Shown here: positions 37,268 through 49,293 of the stretch, piece by piece | Position numbering within the stretch: position 1 is the stretch's first letter | Layout of the letters: every line of letters starts with the position of its first letter | Assembly: GCA_028564675.1 (NCBI GenBank) | Contig: JAOVVO010000103.1 | Coordinates: forward strand, 1 to 64,000 | Reading direction: 5' to 3' | DNA from: Onchocerca lupi | Lineage: Eukaryota > Nematoda > Chromadorea > Rhabditida > Onchocercidae | DNA length: 64,000 nucleotides | The notes under the pieces: model-generated | Told to the model about the DNA's origin: nothing | Databases searched by the model: none | What the model saw: the letters and a program-made list of their open reading frames with translations, nothing else | Position numbers and translations under genes: made by a program

Positions 37268-40200
37268 TTATAAATGCTTGAAAAGATGAAAAAAGGAAAA
37301 AAAAAATTTTCGAAAAAAAAAGAAAGCAGAAACTCTGAAATATTTTTTATAAAATTGTCTTTAAAAAGACGAAGAAATTTTAACATTGATATTATTGCAA
37401 CAACATTTCGCATAACTTTAAATCATTCGAATAATCTATCCATTAATGTTAAATTAATCAATTTCAAAAAATTTGACATTATGACATAGCAACATGGAAT
37501 AATGCATCTCCATTATAAATTAGATTCCTTTTTTTTTTTTTTTTTTTTCATATGACATAGAAATTAATATATATGCTTGCCATTTGGTGACCAATTAATG
37601 ATCCATGACCACATTTCACTAATGAGATTATTTGTTATTGTATGTTTGTATGTGTGTGCATTTGCAAATATATATAAGTTGAATGTTTGAATTATTCCGC
37701 CTGATGCTATAAGAGGAAAAAAGCTTATCCGCAGAGTAATCATATTTTTTAATTTGTTCGGCAATAAATGCATTTCCAACAATAGAATTGCAGACGATCC
37801 CAATAAATTCCATTCACTTACAATCTTTAGTATATTTTTGTCTTTTAACCTATTAATTAACTATGTTTGATAAGTAATTTATCATTTTAGCCATATTGAT
37901 TGGTCCAATAATTTTTATCTCTTTCAATATCTACTTTCTTAGGATTTATTTTTCTATCAATTGTAATTATATTTTCTTTAAACTGATATTTAATCCGAAA
38001 TATTTAAAGATGTTTATATTCCTAAGGATAATTGATAGAAAATTCTACATAGCATTTGCTGCTTAAATGGCATCAGTGTTGAAAATAGTGATTGATTATT
38101 GATGATAGGATCGAGTAAAATTTTAAGTTTAGTTATTATAATCTAAGTAACATGATGTTTAACAAAGGAATTGCAAAAGAATTGAATGAAAGTATAAAGG
38201 AATTTTCTATCGCAGCACATGTTATTTTATATTTAATAATTTAATATCACTATAAATTTTTGAAATTACATTAAAATTTTAGGAAACCGAAAATTTAATG
38301 AAAAAACAAATTTTGTTTAGAAAAAAATTCGCAACATTTGTATAAATATGATAAACAAAATAAATACTTTGTCGCTGTTAAGAGATTTACATTAAAATTT
38401 TCGTTTGCTATACATTTCTGTATATGTTTAGCATTTTTAATATTTTAAAGCATGCAAATTTTCCACCAAATTCAACTTCATTTGAAAATTTTCAACAATA
38501 CTACATTCATTCAATTCCATATTTCTCATCCATCTATTGGACTATTTATAACTTCATCGTTTGGGATTAAATCTAACACTTAGCTAACTCCATTTATCCT
38601 CTTTCTCTCTTATCAATTCTCGGTGGATTCCTTTTCACAAATAGCAAAATTTGTTTTCTAATTTATTCCCAGGAGAATGAAAAAGAACACGAATTTCCCA
38701 TTTGGGTTATTTGCCAAAGGAGAAATCTTTTTTCGTTTTTTCTTTTTTACGGTTTTATCAAATTAACAAAACTTTACTAAAACTTAAAAAAAATAAAAAA
38801 AAGAAAAAGAATAGAAAGAGTATTTCCGAAATATTTTTCTTGATTATTTCAATAAATTTTATTGAGTTTTCCTATTATTCATTTATTTTCTATTTCGATG
38901 TATAAAGAAAAATAAGTAGTGATAAACAGTGATAAATAGTGATAAGTCGTGCTTTTTTTTTTTTTCAAATATAGGTAACTGATGAGAAACAAATTGCATT
39001 TTCTTTTTTCTAAATATAGATAAATAATAGTAAACAAATTGTTGCTTTTTTTCCGCAAATTTTTTCAAAAATAATAATTTTATTAAATTTAACAATTGAA
39101 AAATTATTCTAATAATTATGATAAAAATCATTCGTAATATATCATTTCATTTCATATTATGATGATAATATATGAGAGCCATTTGCGTCTAATATATATC
39201 GTTGCTAAAATTAAGCTAAAAATGCAGAATGCTTTTACATATTCAATAGCACTTAGAAAGAAAAAAAAAAAAAAAAAGAGAATTGAGCATTAAAATTGGT
39301 TTGCTATCGTTCCAGTAATGTTGAGATATTTTGATTTTTTTTTCTTTTTTAAATTGAAAGTAGCCATTCTTATTGGCTTTTATTTTTTTTTTTAACTTGG
39401 CGCCAGCCATCTGATTTTATATCATCATTTGATCATCAAAATCATCAAAATTGATGATTCGAAATCATGAAAAATAATATTTTTTCCGAATTAATCCAAT
39501 TTTTCATGATCCAATCAAAAATCTGCTTCAAGCAGGAGGAAATTATTTAAATAGGCATTTGTTAATAGAGGATTTTTTTTAATTCATTTATTTTCACTTA
39601 TTTTTTTTCTTCATTTTTATAAGCATAGATAAGAATCGATGAGTTCATTGTTCATCCTAATTTCTGAATTATTCAAAAGTATTTTGAAAAATCCAGAAAT
39701 TTGAATGAATTCATTCGAAATTTAGGCATAAAATTAGTTTACAAAGACATGTGTAAAATACCATCTTTTCAGATGATATAATGATTAACAAACAATTTTA
39801 TTATTCATAGAATTATTCCTAATCTGTTTACATCATGTAAATTAAGAAATAAAAAATTAAGATTTGTAATAAATAATCTGTTTGGGAATTTCGTTTTTTT
39901 TTTTTTTTCTTTTGAAATAATATAGCACTTGAAATTAAAAATGATGAGGTAGCAAATTAATAAAATTACATTTATATAAATATTAACATTTTTCTTTGCC
40001 AAATTAATAAATTATTTGAAAGAGTTATTTGTTGGAAAAAAGGGAAATTTTCATTATAACTATAAAAGTGTAAGAGCTTCTATATTAACATCCTTATATT
40101 ATTTATTATAAAAAGATACGCCTAATTATCAAATAATTCATCACTATTTACTTACAAGTTAATTTCTTAAATCATTTCTTTGAGAAATGAATTAGCTTTT

Positions 40201-40549
40201 TATTGATAATCATTAGAATTGTTTGTTCATTTTTTGATCAAAAATTTGCATTATCTTCTTGGCCAACTACCTTCATCATAAGTTTCGTTCTTGGCTTTAT
40301 TTTAATGCAATCATTTCATTCATCTGATAGCTCAGCAAAATATCAAGCCAATATATGCATGTAATAGGAATTTGCAGAAACCACTAAAGCCAGAAGTGAA
40401 GTATGTGCAGTGAGCAGTTAAATGGGAATTGGTGTCCCCAAAATGGCATTTTGTCAATTACTTGTCTCCAACCATATTTGGAAATGATGAAAACCGATTT
40501 TTCTTCCCTTTTCTTCTTCTTCTTCTTCCAATAAACCTACCGATTCTTT
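37268..40549. other. AT-rich stretch without a supported gene
   Basis: Nothing convincing on either strand. Short local repeats include AGTGATAA copies at about 38916-38945 and two degenerate copies of an AATATAG..AAACAAATTG segment at about 38970-39050. Open frames are short and rich in Phe, Lys and Ile, as expected of random AT-rich DNA. Confidence 0.45.
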
Positions 40550-40788
40550 AATATGTGTGTGTGTCTGTGTCTGTGTGCATGTATGTGTGTGTCTGTATGT
40601 GAGTGTATGTGGTGAATGTACAAATCCATAGTATAACTGTGCTATCATCATTGCAAATTACTTTAATATGTGTGTGTGTGTGTGTGTGTGCATGTACAAC
40701 CTACAGTATATATACTAATATTATTATTACTAACTTTAATATGTATATGTGCATGTGTGCATGTGTGTAGAGGTATTTGCTTGTATAC
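40550..40788. repeat. TG-rich microsatellite cluster
   Basis: Runs and near-runs of (TG)n with TATG and TCTG interruptions at about 40553-40615, 40664-40691 and 40741-40772. The cluster directly abuts the 31 bp array that follows. Confidence 0.85.
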
Positions 40789-40912
40789 GAATGTATGTAC
40801 ACACCCATATCTTAACACTAAATGTATGTACACACCCATATCTTAACACTAAATGTATGTACACACCCATATCTTAACACTAAATGTATGTACACACCCA
40901 TATCTTAACACT
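40789..40912. repeat. 31 bp minisatellite, four copies
   Basis: Four head-to-tail units of 31 bases containing ATGTATGTACACACCCATAT followed by CTTAACACTA. The copies are essentially identical, with differences only at the edges. The TGTATGTACACAC core resembles the neighbouring TG-rich tract, so the array probably arose from it. Confidence 0.92.
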
Positions 40913-43900
40913 TTGTTGCTATCTAATTAACCATCTTTCATTGAACGTTTTCGTCTCCCTTATATCAATTTATTGATAACGAAATATCTTTTATTATCAT
41001 CAAATTGCTACATAATTTTTTTCTCCACTTTTATTTTAATTTTTTAATTTAAATTTTTTCTTTTTTATCTTTCATATATATATATATAATATGAATCCAT
41101 AATGAATGGCAAAAATTTTTCATTTATTATTATTTTTTAAACTTTTTTCTTTTTTCCATAATTACTGAAATGAAAAAAAAAAAAAAAGATCACTGATATC
41201 TTTTAAATTTTCATATTACATAATAATAATTATGTTCTTTTTTATTCTCTCTCTCTTCCTTATTCTATTCCGAATAATTTTTTGAATTCTTTCTTTTTTT
41301 TTTAATTTTATTTCAAGTATTTTTTGAATTTCGAAAAAATTTATGTCATGATATTAACTAGATATCAAATAGATGATGATGCAAAAAATAATATGAGATA
41401 GATTATGAATGCAAAAAAAATAATCTGTTTGTTATCGCAGCATTATTTTGTAGTAAATGATAATTTAAAATACTGCAAGATATTTTTATATTTGTTAGTA
41501 GTTTTCATTGTTAAGAAACGATCTATCCTATAGTTAATATTACTGTATCTTATACAATATCCTTACATCAATCTCTTTGACATTCAAAAATCCATATATG
41601 AATGTTAAAAGAGAAAAGAATTGTTTGAAAATTTTCTTTAAGAGAACGAAAGAATTTGAAGTTTGCTTATATTTAATTAAAATTAATTATACAAGAATAT
41701 TTTGATAACTCGATGATGCTTTAAGAAAACTTTGTTGTATGAAAACTTCAGAAAGTTAGAATTTTTAAATTCTTTAGAAAGTTAAAAGATATTTTAATGG
41801 ATTGAAATATTGTCTCTAAAAAATTGATGACCTTTCTAATCTATAAGAAAAATCGAATTTAATTTTTAGTATAAACTGATTTCTTTCCTTCAAATCTCAA
41901 AAAAAAGAAAATTCTACAAATCATATATTTTATTAATTCCTTCCAAAAATAGTAACAGTACAAATTTCTTAAGTTTTCCCATAAACATTTCATATGTTTT
42001 GTTGATAAATAAATACAAATTTCTGAAAAAAATTGCTAATTTTGTTAATTTTCTTAAATCAGTATTATATTTGCTAATTTTCTTAATTCATTACCAAATA
42101 CATATAGTAATAAATTAGAATTTTCAACTTTTTCTCTTTATAAGTTTTTTTTTTCTATTAAAAACTATAATTGTTTAAATTAAATGATTACCAGTTGAAA
42201 AAAAACTGAGATATTTATATATTAATAAATCAAAATCTCACTTATCCTCCCATTGTTTTTTTTTTTTTTCATAATTGAATTATTTGCTTATAACATATTT
42301 CCTGATATATTCGAAATTAATTAATTAATTTTTTCAGGCTAAAATATCTATTTATTTCTTCGTTCTCTTTTCTGCCTTTTTGCTTATGCGCACATATAAG
42401 CATTTAATCAAATTTCATATTTTAAAGAATTACTTTTAAATAAGTAAACTATTAAATTATGTTAATTCCTTCTAAATATATTTGAATTTTTCTTTAAAAA
42501 AAAGGGAATTAAAAGTTTCTGTTTTTTCTATTTCTCAAAATCCTTCAAATCCTTTCTTTTTGACGACTATTTGCTTTCTTTGAAACTATTTTTAAATAAA
42601 TTCATATTTTATGCAAAATTTTATTCTAATAATTTTACCATTTTATGTTTATATTTCGTAATGTTTATCGAATATAAACTATTATTAGTTTAAAAATTAT
42701 TATATATCGTCTAAAATTTGCATAATTTGGTACGCTTGCTTTTAATCTTAATACTACTAAATGAACCATCGTCGTCATAGAAATATTTTAATATTCTCTG
42801 ATTATCATTTAAATAATTTTCACAGATATTTATTAGACGATATATAATAATTATGTTATTTCAATTTTTTTTTATTTTTGCTTACACAAAACATTTTTAG
42901 ATGATTTTTAAAGTGAAATTTTACTTTCAATGAAAGCATTGTAATGAAATTTGTCATAAGATTTACAAACGCAATTTGTTAAAGAATTTTAAGAAATATT
43001 TAGATTGAAATTTGAATCATTTGAAATTTTAAGTGTTGAAAATTCTTACTTTTTTAATTTTTGGCCCAGATTGATCAATACTTTGCAATACGCAAAAATT
43101 GCTTATCGAAATTTGATAGCCAAATATTTTTGCTGTTTTTTAAAATTGTTATTTTTAAGAAATAATCTAATAATTAATTTTACTTTAAAATCGAGAACAA
43201 CTAATTGTATCGAAAGAATTCTTCATCCGACATCGACATCTGTTAAAAGCTTAAAATCATCGTATGGTAAATTTTTCAAATTTCTTTGCGGAAAGCAGTA
43301 ATCCAACCATAAAGTATTCATTTCTCGAAAGAGCCAATTCTGGCTCACAATTTAAGTGCTATCAAACAAGATTAGAGTTTTAAGAAATCGAATCAAACCG
43401 CCGAAGTTAGAATATTCAATATTTATTAGTATTTCCAAAAATTCCAAAACTCAATGTAGGATTATGGTAATAAAGTCTTATTTTTGTGAGTTTTTAATCC
43501 GCAAAAAAATTTCAAAACTTAAATATTTTTTTTTTTTTTTTTTGCACGTTTATATATTATTTTAGCACTGAACTTGTTCACATATTTCATGAAAGTAAAT
43601 TCAGAAATTTAATACTTATTTCTTTTTATATAGATATATATTTTATCAAATATTTCCACTTTTAGCCATTCATAATAAATTTGTTACATGAAACTTCAGA
43701 ACTTAAATACTTACTTTCTCTTGCATATTTTTATTTCATTTAATATTACCTGTTTTACTTATTCTAGCTTTTGATTTATTTATTAATTCAATTTCTTCAG
43801 TCATTCCATTTCATTTATTCTTATTCTCTTTTTCTTCGCAAAATATTTATTTATTATTTAGACTATAATCAATGCATGGCAAATAAGTGCATAAATCAAA

Positions 43901-44868
43901 ATATTTGAATTACTTTTTGCAGGATATTTCAATTTTGCAAAATTTCAAATATCCCTTCAATATTGAACACATTTTAATTTCTATGAAAATTAAAATATCT
44001 AAAACGATTTGTTAAAATTATTTTATGGCCGACTATCATATCAAAAAAAAAAAAAAAAAAAAAAAAAGAAGTTGTTAATTCAAATGCATTCAATATTTGA
44101 AAAATTTCGTTCATTTATGTTTGATAAAATTTTAAGAAAAAAGAAAAAAAAATTAGTAAGTTGAAAAAAAAGAAAGAAAATGATAGTGATAAAGATCTAT
44201 CGAAACTTCATATATCATATATCTTTCTCGCATTCCTCATTCTACTAAATGATCATTTTTTTCGACTTTTTTAAAATATCTGAAAATATATTTCAATAGA
44301 AGTTCCTTAACCTTCAATAACACATTTCTGCGTGAAATTTCATCCAAATTTTTTTTTTGAAAAAAATATTCTTCAATTTTCTTTCTTTTTTTTTATTTTT
44401 ATTTTTTAAATGAAATAAAAAGTATTTTTGAAAAAAAAAAAAACTAGTTAATTTGTCTAAAATTAAACTTAAAGTATTTGATATTTATTAATAAAATTCT
44501 TATAAAAATCTTTTTGGCTATCAAATTTTATATCATAAGAATATTTTGCAATGATTTATAAAGTGAAATATATATATATATATGCATTGAGATTTTTATT
44601 GAAATTTTTAAAAAATTGAAAAGTTTTTCCTATCATATTTTTACAACAATTGATATTAAATTTGTGAATTTTTCTCATCTTCTTAAATTAATTCAAAATT
44701 AAAATTAAAAAAATAAATAAATAAAATTTATTCCTCCATATTTCTTCTATATTCATCCGTCTTTAATGTATTCTCATCCTACTATTGTGTCCACTTAGAG
44801 GTCATCGGACCAATAAATGGATCTTATTGGTTCGTTTTATTCTGTTTTGTTTTGCTTTATTTGTTTAA

Positions 44869-44911
44869 TTGTTTGTTTGTTTGTTTGTTTGTTTGTTTGT
44901 TTGTTTATTTG
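44869..44911. repeat. (TTTG)n microsatellite
   Basis: About ten perfect or near-perfect TTTG units in a row. Confidence 0.9.
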
Positions 44912-46576
44912 TTTTCAGAGGAGAAGAATGTGTGAAGAAACAATTCATTAGTGTGAAATGATGGAAATGAAAAGAAAGAAATTTGAGGAAGATTGAGAAT
45001 AAATGAAAGGTGAAGAATGTGAAGGATGAGTAAACAAATAATATCGGATTACCTTTTACAAATGATTGGTTGTTTAATTTTCACTTTCTATAATACATAT
45101 GATTGATTTTGTTTTTCAAAAGTTTTATCATTTTAAAATTTTAAAATTTGAGAGAAAAATTTCGTATTTTTGCAATGAAAAATAATTTTTATCATTTCTA
45201 AGCAATATTTTAAGAGAATCAATCAATCAATTGATTAAGATCAATTAAGATTTGATAAATTATTATATAAATTAACGAAAATTTTATCATTTCTATGAGC
45301 AATTCAGTCAACTCTCAATAATTCACGACATTTCCTATCCGATGATCTATGATCTGTTTTCTAAGTGATTTAGAAAAAGAGAGAGAGAGAGAGAAAGAAA
45401 GAAGTCCTTGACTTATATAATGAATTTCTTTAGCTATTCATTATTCGTTGTTAATCTAATAAAATTTTTTTTTTTTTTTTTTTTAACAAAAATTTGATAT
45501 GAAATTCAAAAATTCTTCATTTTATTTATTTTTAAATTTTAAAGATTCTTTTGACAAATTTTTATTTTTTATTAACATTTAATTTTTTTTCAAATTCAAT
45601 TTTTTCTAAAAAATTAATCCTTTTCCTTTCTTTTTTTTTGCAAAAAAAAAAAAAAAATTAAATGAATTTCATTTAATATACTTTATTAAATCACATTTTT
45701 AAATTTTTCTTAATATGCTTCACTTCTTAGAGTAAAATTTGTAGTAAGAAATGATAGAAGAGATAAATATCCATTATCAATCACATAATTTTATTTAGCA
45801 CTTTTTATTCAATTTTTTTTTTTTTTTTTTTTTGCATATTTGCCGTTTCATTTTTTTTTCGCTTTGCTTTTCCACTAATTTGTTTCCTTTCAATTTTTAG
45901 ATTGGTTACTTAGTTGAGTTTTTCAATGTTTTTCCATTTCTTTTTTTTTATTTCAAACAAATTCATCCGATTTCAGCTCATTTCAATTCCTTTCTTTTAA
46001 TCTTTTGCTTTTTTTTCGTTTTCTTTCAACCGATTATCTTCTCTTTTACGGCTACTTCTTTGAAACGAACATTCGATGCAACGATGGATAGTTTTCAAAT
46101 AAATGACATTGATTGGCATTCATTTGTTAAATTCTTAGTTCTTTTTCTTCGAAATTTGTTTTTCTTTAAATAAATTTATTGTTTTTTCCTTTTTTTTTTT
46201 ACAATAATAAAATTTTTTTTAAGGAATATAAAAATTTTTTACAATATAATTAAATTTTAGTGAATAAAAAAAAAAAAAGAAAATGTAAATTACATCTTTT
46301 TTTTTTTTTGATTAATTATATATTTATAGGTTTGAACAAAAAAAAAAAAAAAAAAAGAAGTTCAAATATTTCATATTTAAAATTTTCAAATTGATTAATT
46401 AATTTATGATTTCATATTGCAACAATTAATATGTGAAATGTGTGTTTTTTTTTTTTTTTTTTTACTTTTACATTTTATATAATTAGAATAAATTAATTGC
46501 AATATATTAAATTAATAATAGTTGTATAATCCAGACGGAAAATTGTTCTGCCATTCAAGTTTTAAAATAATTCAAA

Positions 46577-46698
46577 TCTAATTGAATTCTAATTCTTACT
46601 TGTCAATATTCTAATTCTAACTTGTCAATATTCGAATTCTAACTTGCCAACATTCTAATTCTAACTCGTCAATAAATTAGAATTAGAATTCAATTAGA
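46577..46698. repeat. 22 bp tandem array enclosed by a 20 bp perfect inverted repeat
   Basis: Arms at 46577-46596 and 46679-46698 are exact reverse complements (left arm TCTAATTGAATTCTAATTCT). The 82-base spacer holds most of four tandem copies of a 22 bp unit, TCTAATTCTAACTTGTCAAT plus two bases, at 46588-46675. Single strands could fold into a hairpin with the array in its loop. Confidence 0.85.
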
Positions 46699-48235
46699 AA
46701 TAATATATTTTTTTCTGATCGAATTTTTATTAAAAATTTTCGGAAAAATTTTTTTATTTCTTTTTTAAAAATTAATTTTCTTTCAGGGGAGAAGAAAAGC
46801 ACTTAATAATCATTTAACAATGAAATGTTTGATATTACTAGCTAAAGAATATTGATGATGGATAGTAAATGGGATATAATGTTTGCAAGATTGACGTGTC
46901 AAGTTTCACACCTCAAAACGTTTCGATTTTAAACTTTCACTGATTAATGATAGTAATGATTGATGATCGGTTAGTTATAGTTCTGACCAGTCTGAAATTA
47001 TCTCCCATCGTCCACTATCATCACCATCATTATCATCATCATTATTATCACCACCTGTTTGTGTGTAATATTGAACAGTTTTAAGCGAAAGAGAACGGAG
47101 AAAAGGAGAGTTGAAAAGATGAAATGAATGTGTTGAAGAATTGAAATTGTCCAATAGACAGACTAAGGAAATATTTCATTTTTCCTAATATTTGCTCATA
47201 TTTTAGCTATAAATAAATTATAATTAACTTTTAATTTATTCAATTAAAATATAATACAAATGTAAGAAAATTATCATTAATCATTTTATTCAAATAAATT
47301 TATATTAAATTTATTTAAAAAACTTGCAATTATGTGATTTTTTTTCTATTTTCTTATTTTGTAAGATTGAAGGAAAGAAAAACTATTTGAAAATTTAAAT
47401 ATTTTCTTTTAATAATTGAATATTATATAAATCTATATTTTTATTATTTGATATTTGTATAATTAAACACAAATATTAAGAATAATTTATAAAAAAAAAA
47501 AGGCATTTTTAAGATTGGATAAGTAATAAATATTTGTATGACAAATTCTTTTATACTTACTGCATATATATCATTCAAAAATGATTTCTTTTGTGTATTA
47601 TAAATTGTTTGCGAAAATTTGGTGACACTTTATGATTCTTCAAATTCTTCAATTTGTAAAAATTCGATTTGTTATCTTAGAAACATTACAATAAAATTGG
47701 TCTTCAACATAATAATGATAAATGCATCATTAAATGTATAAGTACTCAATTTTAAGTCTTTTAAAATTTCATTCTTTACAAGATAAAACTTCTTCAAATG
47801 TTGTGTATTATTCAATGAAGCATATATTTTCAAAAAAAATTTTAAATTTACTATAAGTATCTTAAATTTATGTAGATTATAATGAATACAGTAAAAAAAA
47901 AAAAAATGTATGAATGTCATTATATATCTCTCTATTGTATTTATACGCTAACATGATACTACTGATAAATTATTTATCCTAAAAAATTGTTATCTTTTAT
48001 GTAGAGAAGGAAAAGATTGTTAACATCTTAATTTAAATTCAAATTTAAGATTAAATTTGAATTTAAATTTGAGTATAACATTAGATTGTATAAAAATTCA
48101 TGAAATAAAACTTTCCACATCTCTATGAATCAATTTATGAATTTCTGTTCATAAAATTAAAATTTCATAAAATTTCAAAAAACTTGAAATTTCAAAATCT
48201 TATTTCATAAAAATTTCATGCATAAAAATAAATTT

Positions 48236-48595
48236 CTAATATTTCTTATATTATTTCTGTTTAAAAAGGATTTCTTATATTAGCGTATTTATCTCTATTT
48301 AAGGAAAATTTCTTTTATTACTGTATTTATCTCTAGGAAGATTTTTTATGTACCGTATTTTTCTACATTTAAGGATTCCTTAAGTCACCGTATTTACCTT
48401 CAAAGGTTTCTTACATTACCGTATTTCTTCCTGAGATATTACCGTGTTTGCCTCTGGATAAGATTTCTTTTATCATCATATCTCTAGGGAATATTTCTTA
48501 TATTACCTTTTTTAGCGAATATTTCTTACAAAACGGATTTATTTGTATATGAAGAAGATTCTTTACAATACAGTATTTACTCATATTTAGCGATT
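48236..48595. repeat. Diverged minisatellite-like array, unit about 30-40 bp
   Basis: About ten imperfect copies of TTTCTTATATTACCGTATTT followed by ATCTCTATTTAAGGA, with length variation between copies. It ends some 700 bases before the first readable egl-4 exon. Confidence 0.7.
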
Positions 48596-48917
48596 ACATA
48601 TATTATATTATTAACATAATTTCATACCATATATTGTGCAATTCAAATAGTTAGTTTAAAAAGAATAACAGTTTATTATCCAAAATTTTGTTTTTATAAA
48701 GAAAAAATTTACAAAAAAAAAAATTCAAAATATTTTTTTTACATAAAAAAGTAACTATTTGGAAAAAAAAAATTTTTTTTTTGTTTTATTTCTTCTTTTT
48801 TAGAATAACAGTAAAAGAAGAGAAACAAATAAATAATCAAAAATTGCTTCTCTTTTTTTCGTCATATCTTGTTTTTTGTATTTATTTCTTTCTTCTTTTG
48901 TCCATCTGTTCATCTAT

Positions 48918-48950
<33 letters not shown>

Positions 48951-49293
48951 GAAGAAATATAATTTATTCAAATATTTCTTACAAACAGAAGGCAATAATA
49001 ATAACTTCTTATGCTTAAGAGGGAATTGAGAAGAGTGAGCGGAGGGAATTGAAAGAAAAAAAAGGAAAAGTTAATTTATCAATGCTTGAAAGTTCTAAAC
49101 GAGAAATATTGAAATGAAAAGGAAGAATTGAGATGAAAGAAACGAGAAGGAAAAACTGGATAGATTAAATATAGTTAAGATATATATTTATATTGGTTCT
49201 CGAGAAATGGACAGCTTTTTGCATGGATTAATTGGTCACAAAGGAGAATGAATGGCAGATGTTTCTAATTTTGTTAACCAACAAAAAATTCAG

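Larger units (their letters stand above)
40913..49293. other. AT-rich gene desert, right part, upstream of the egl-4 core exons
   Basis: No coding exon supported. Contains (TA)n at about 41073-41087 and 44569-44584, a long A run at 44043-44067, (TTTG)n at about 44869-44911, a (GA)n tract near 45376-45394, a cruciform-forming array at 46577-46698, an ATC/ATT triplet tract at about 47020-47056, and a minisatellite-like array at 48236-48595. Because egl-4 is read only from its first cyclic-nucleotide domain, this stretch is probably largely egl-4 intron or promoter. Confidence 0.5.

Noticed and set aside
40454..40651. Minus-strand frame with Thr-His repeats and a Glu run
   Set aside because: A direct translation of the TG microsatellite and a TTC repeat, not a protein.
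43005..43301. Plus-strand 98-residue open frame upstream of egl-4
   Set aside because: Tested as a missing egl-4 N-terminal exon, but it has no coiled-coil heptads, no Ser/Pro-rich linker and no good donor.
49232..49293. In-frame extension of the first egl-4 exon to the left
   Set aside because: The extra residues do not resemble EGL-4, there is no upstream ATG except at 49259, and ATTCAG at 49288-49293 is a good acceptor in the right place.
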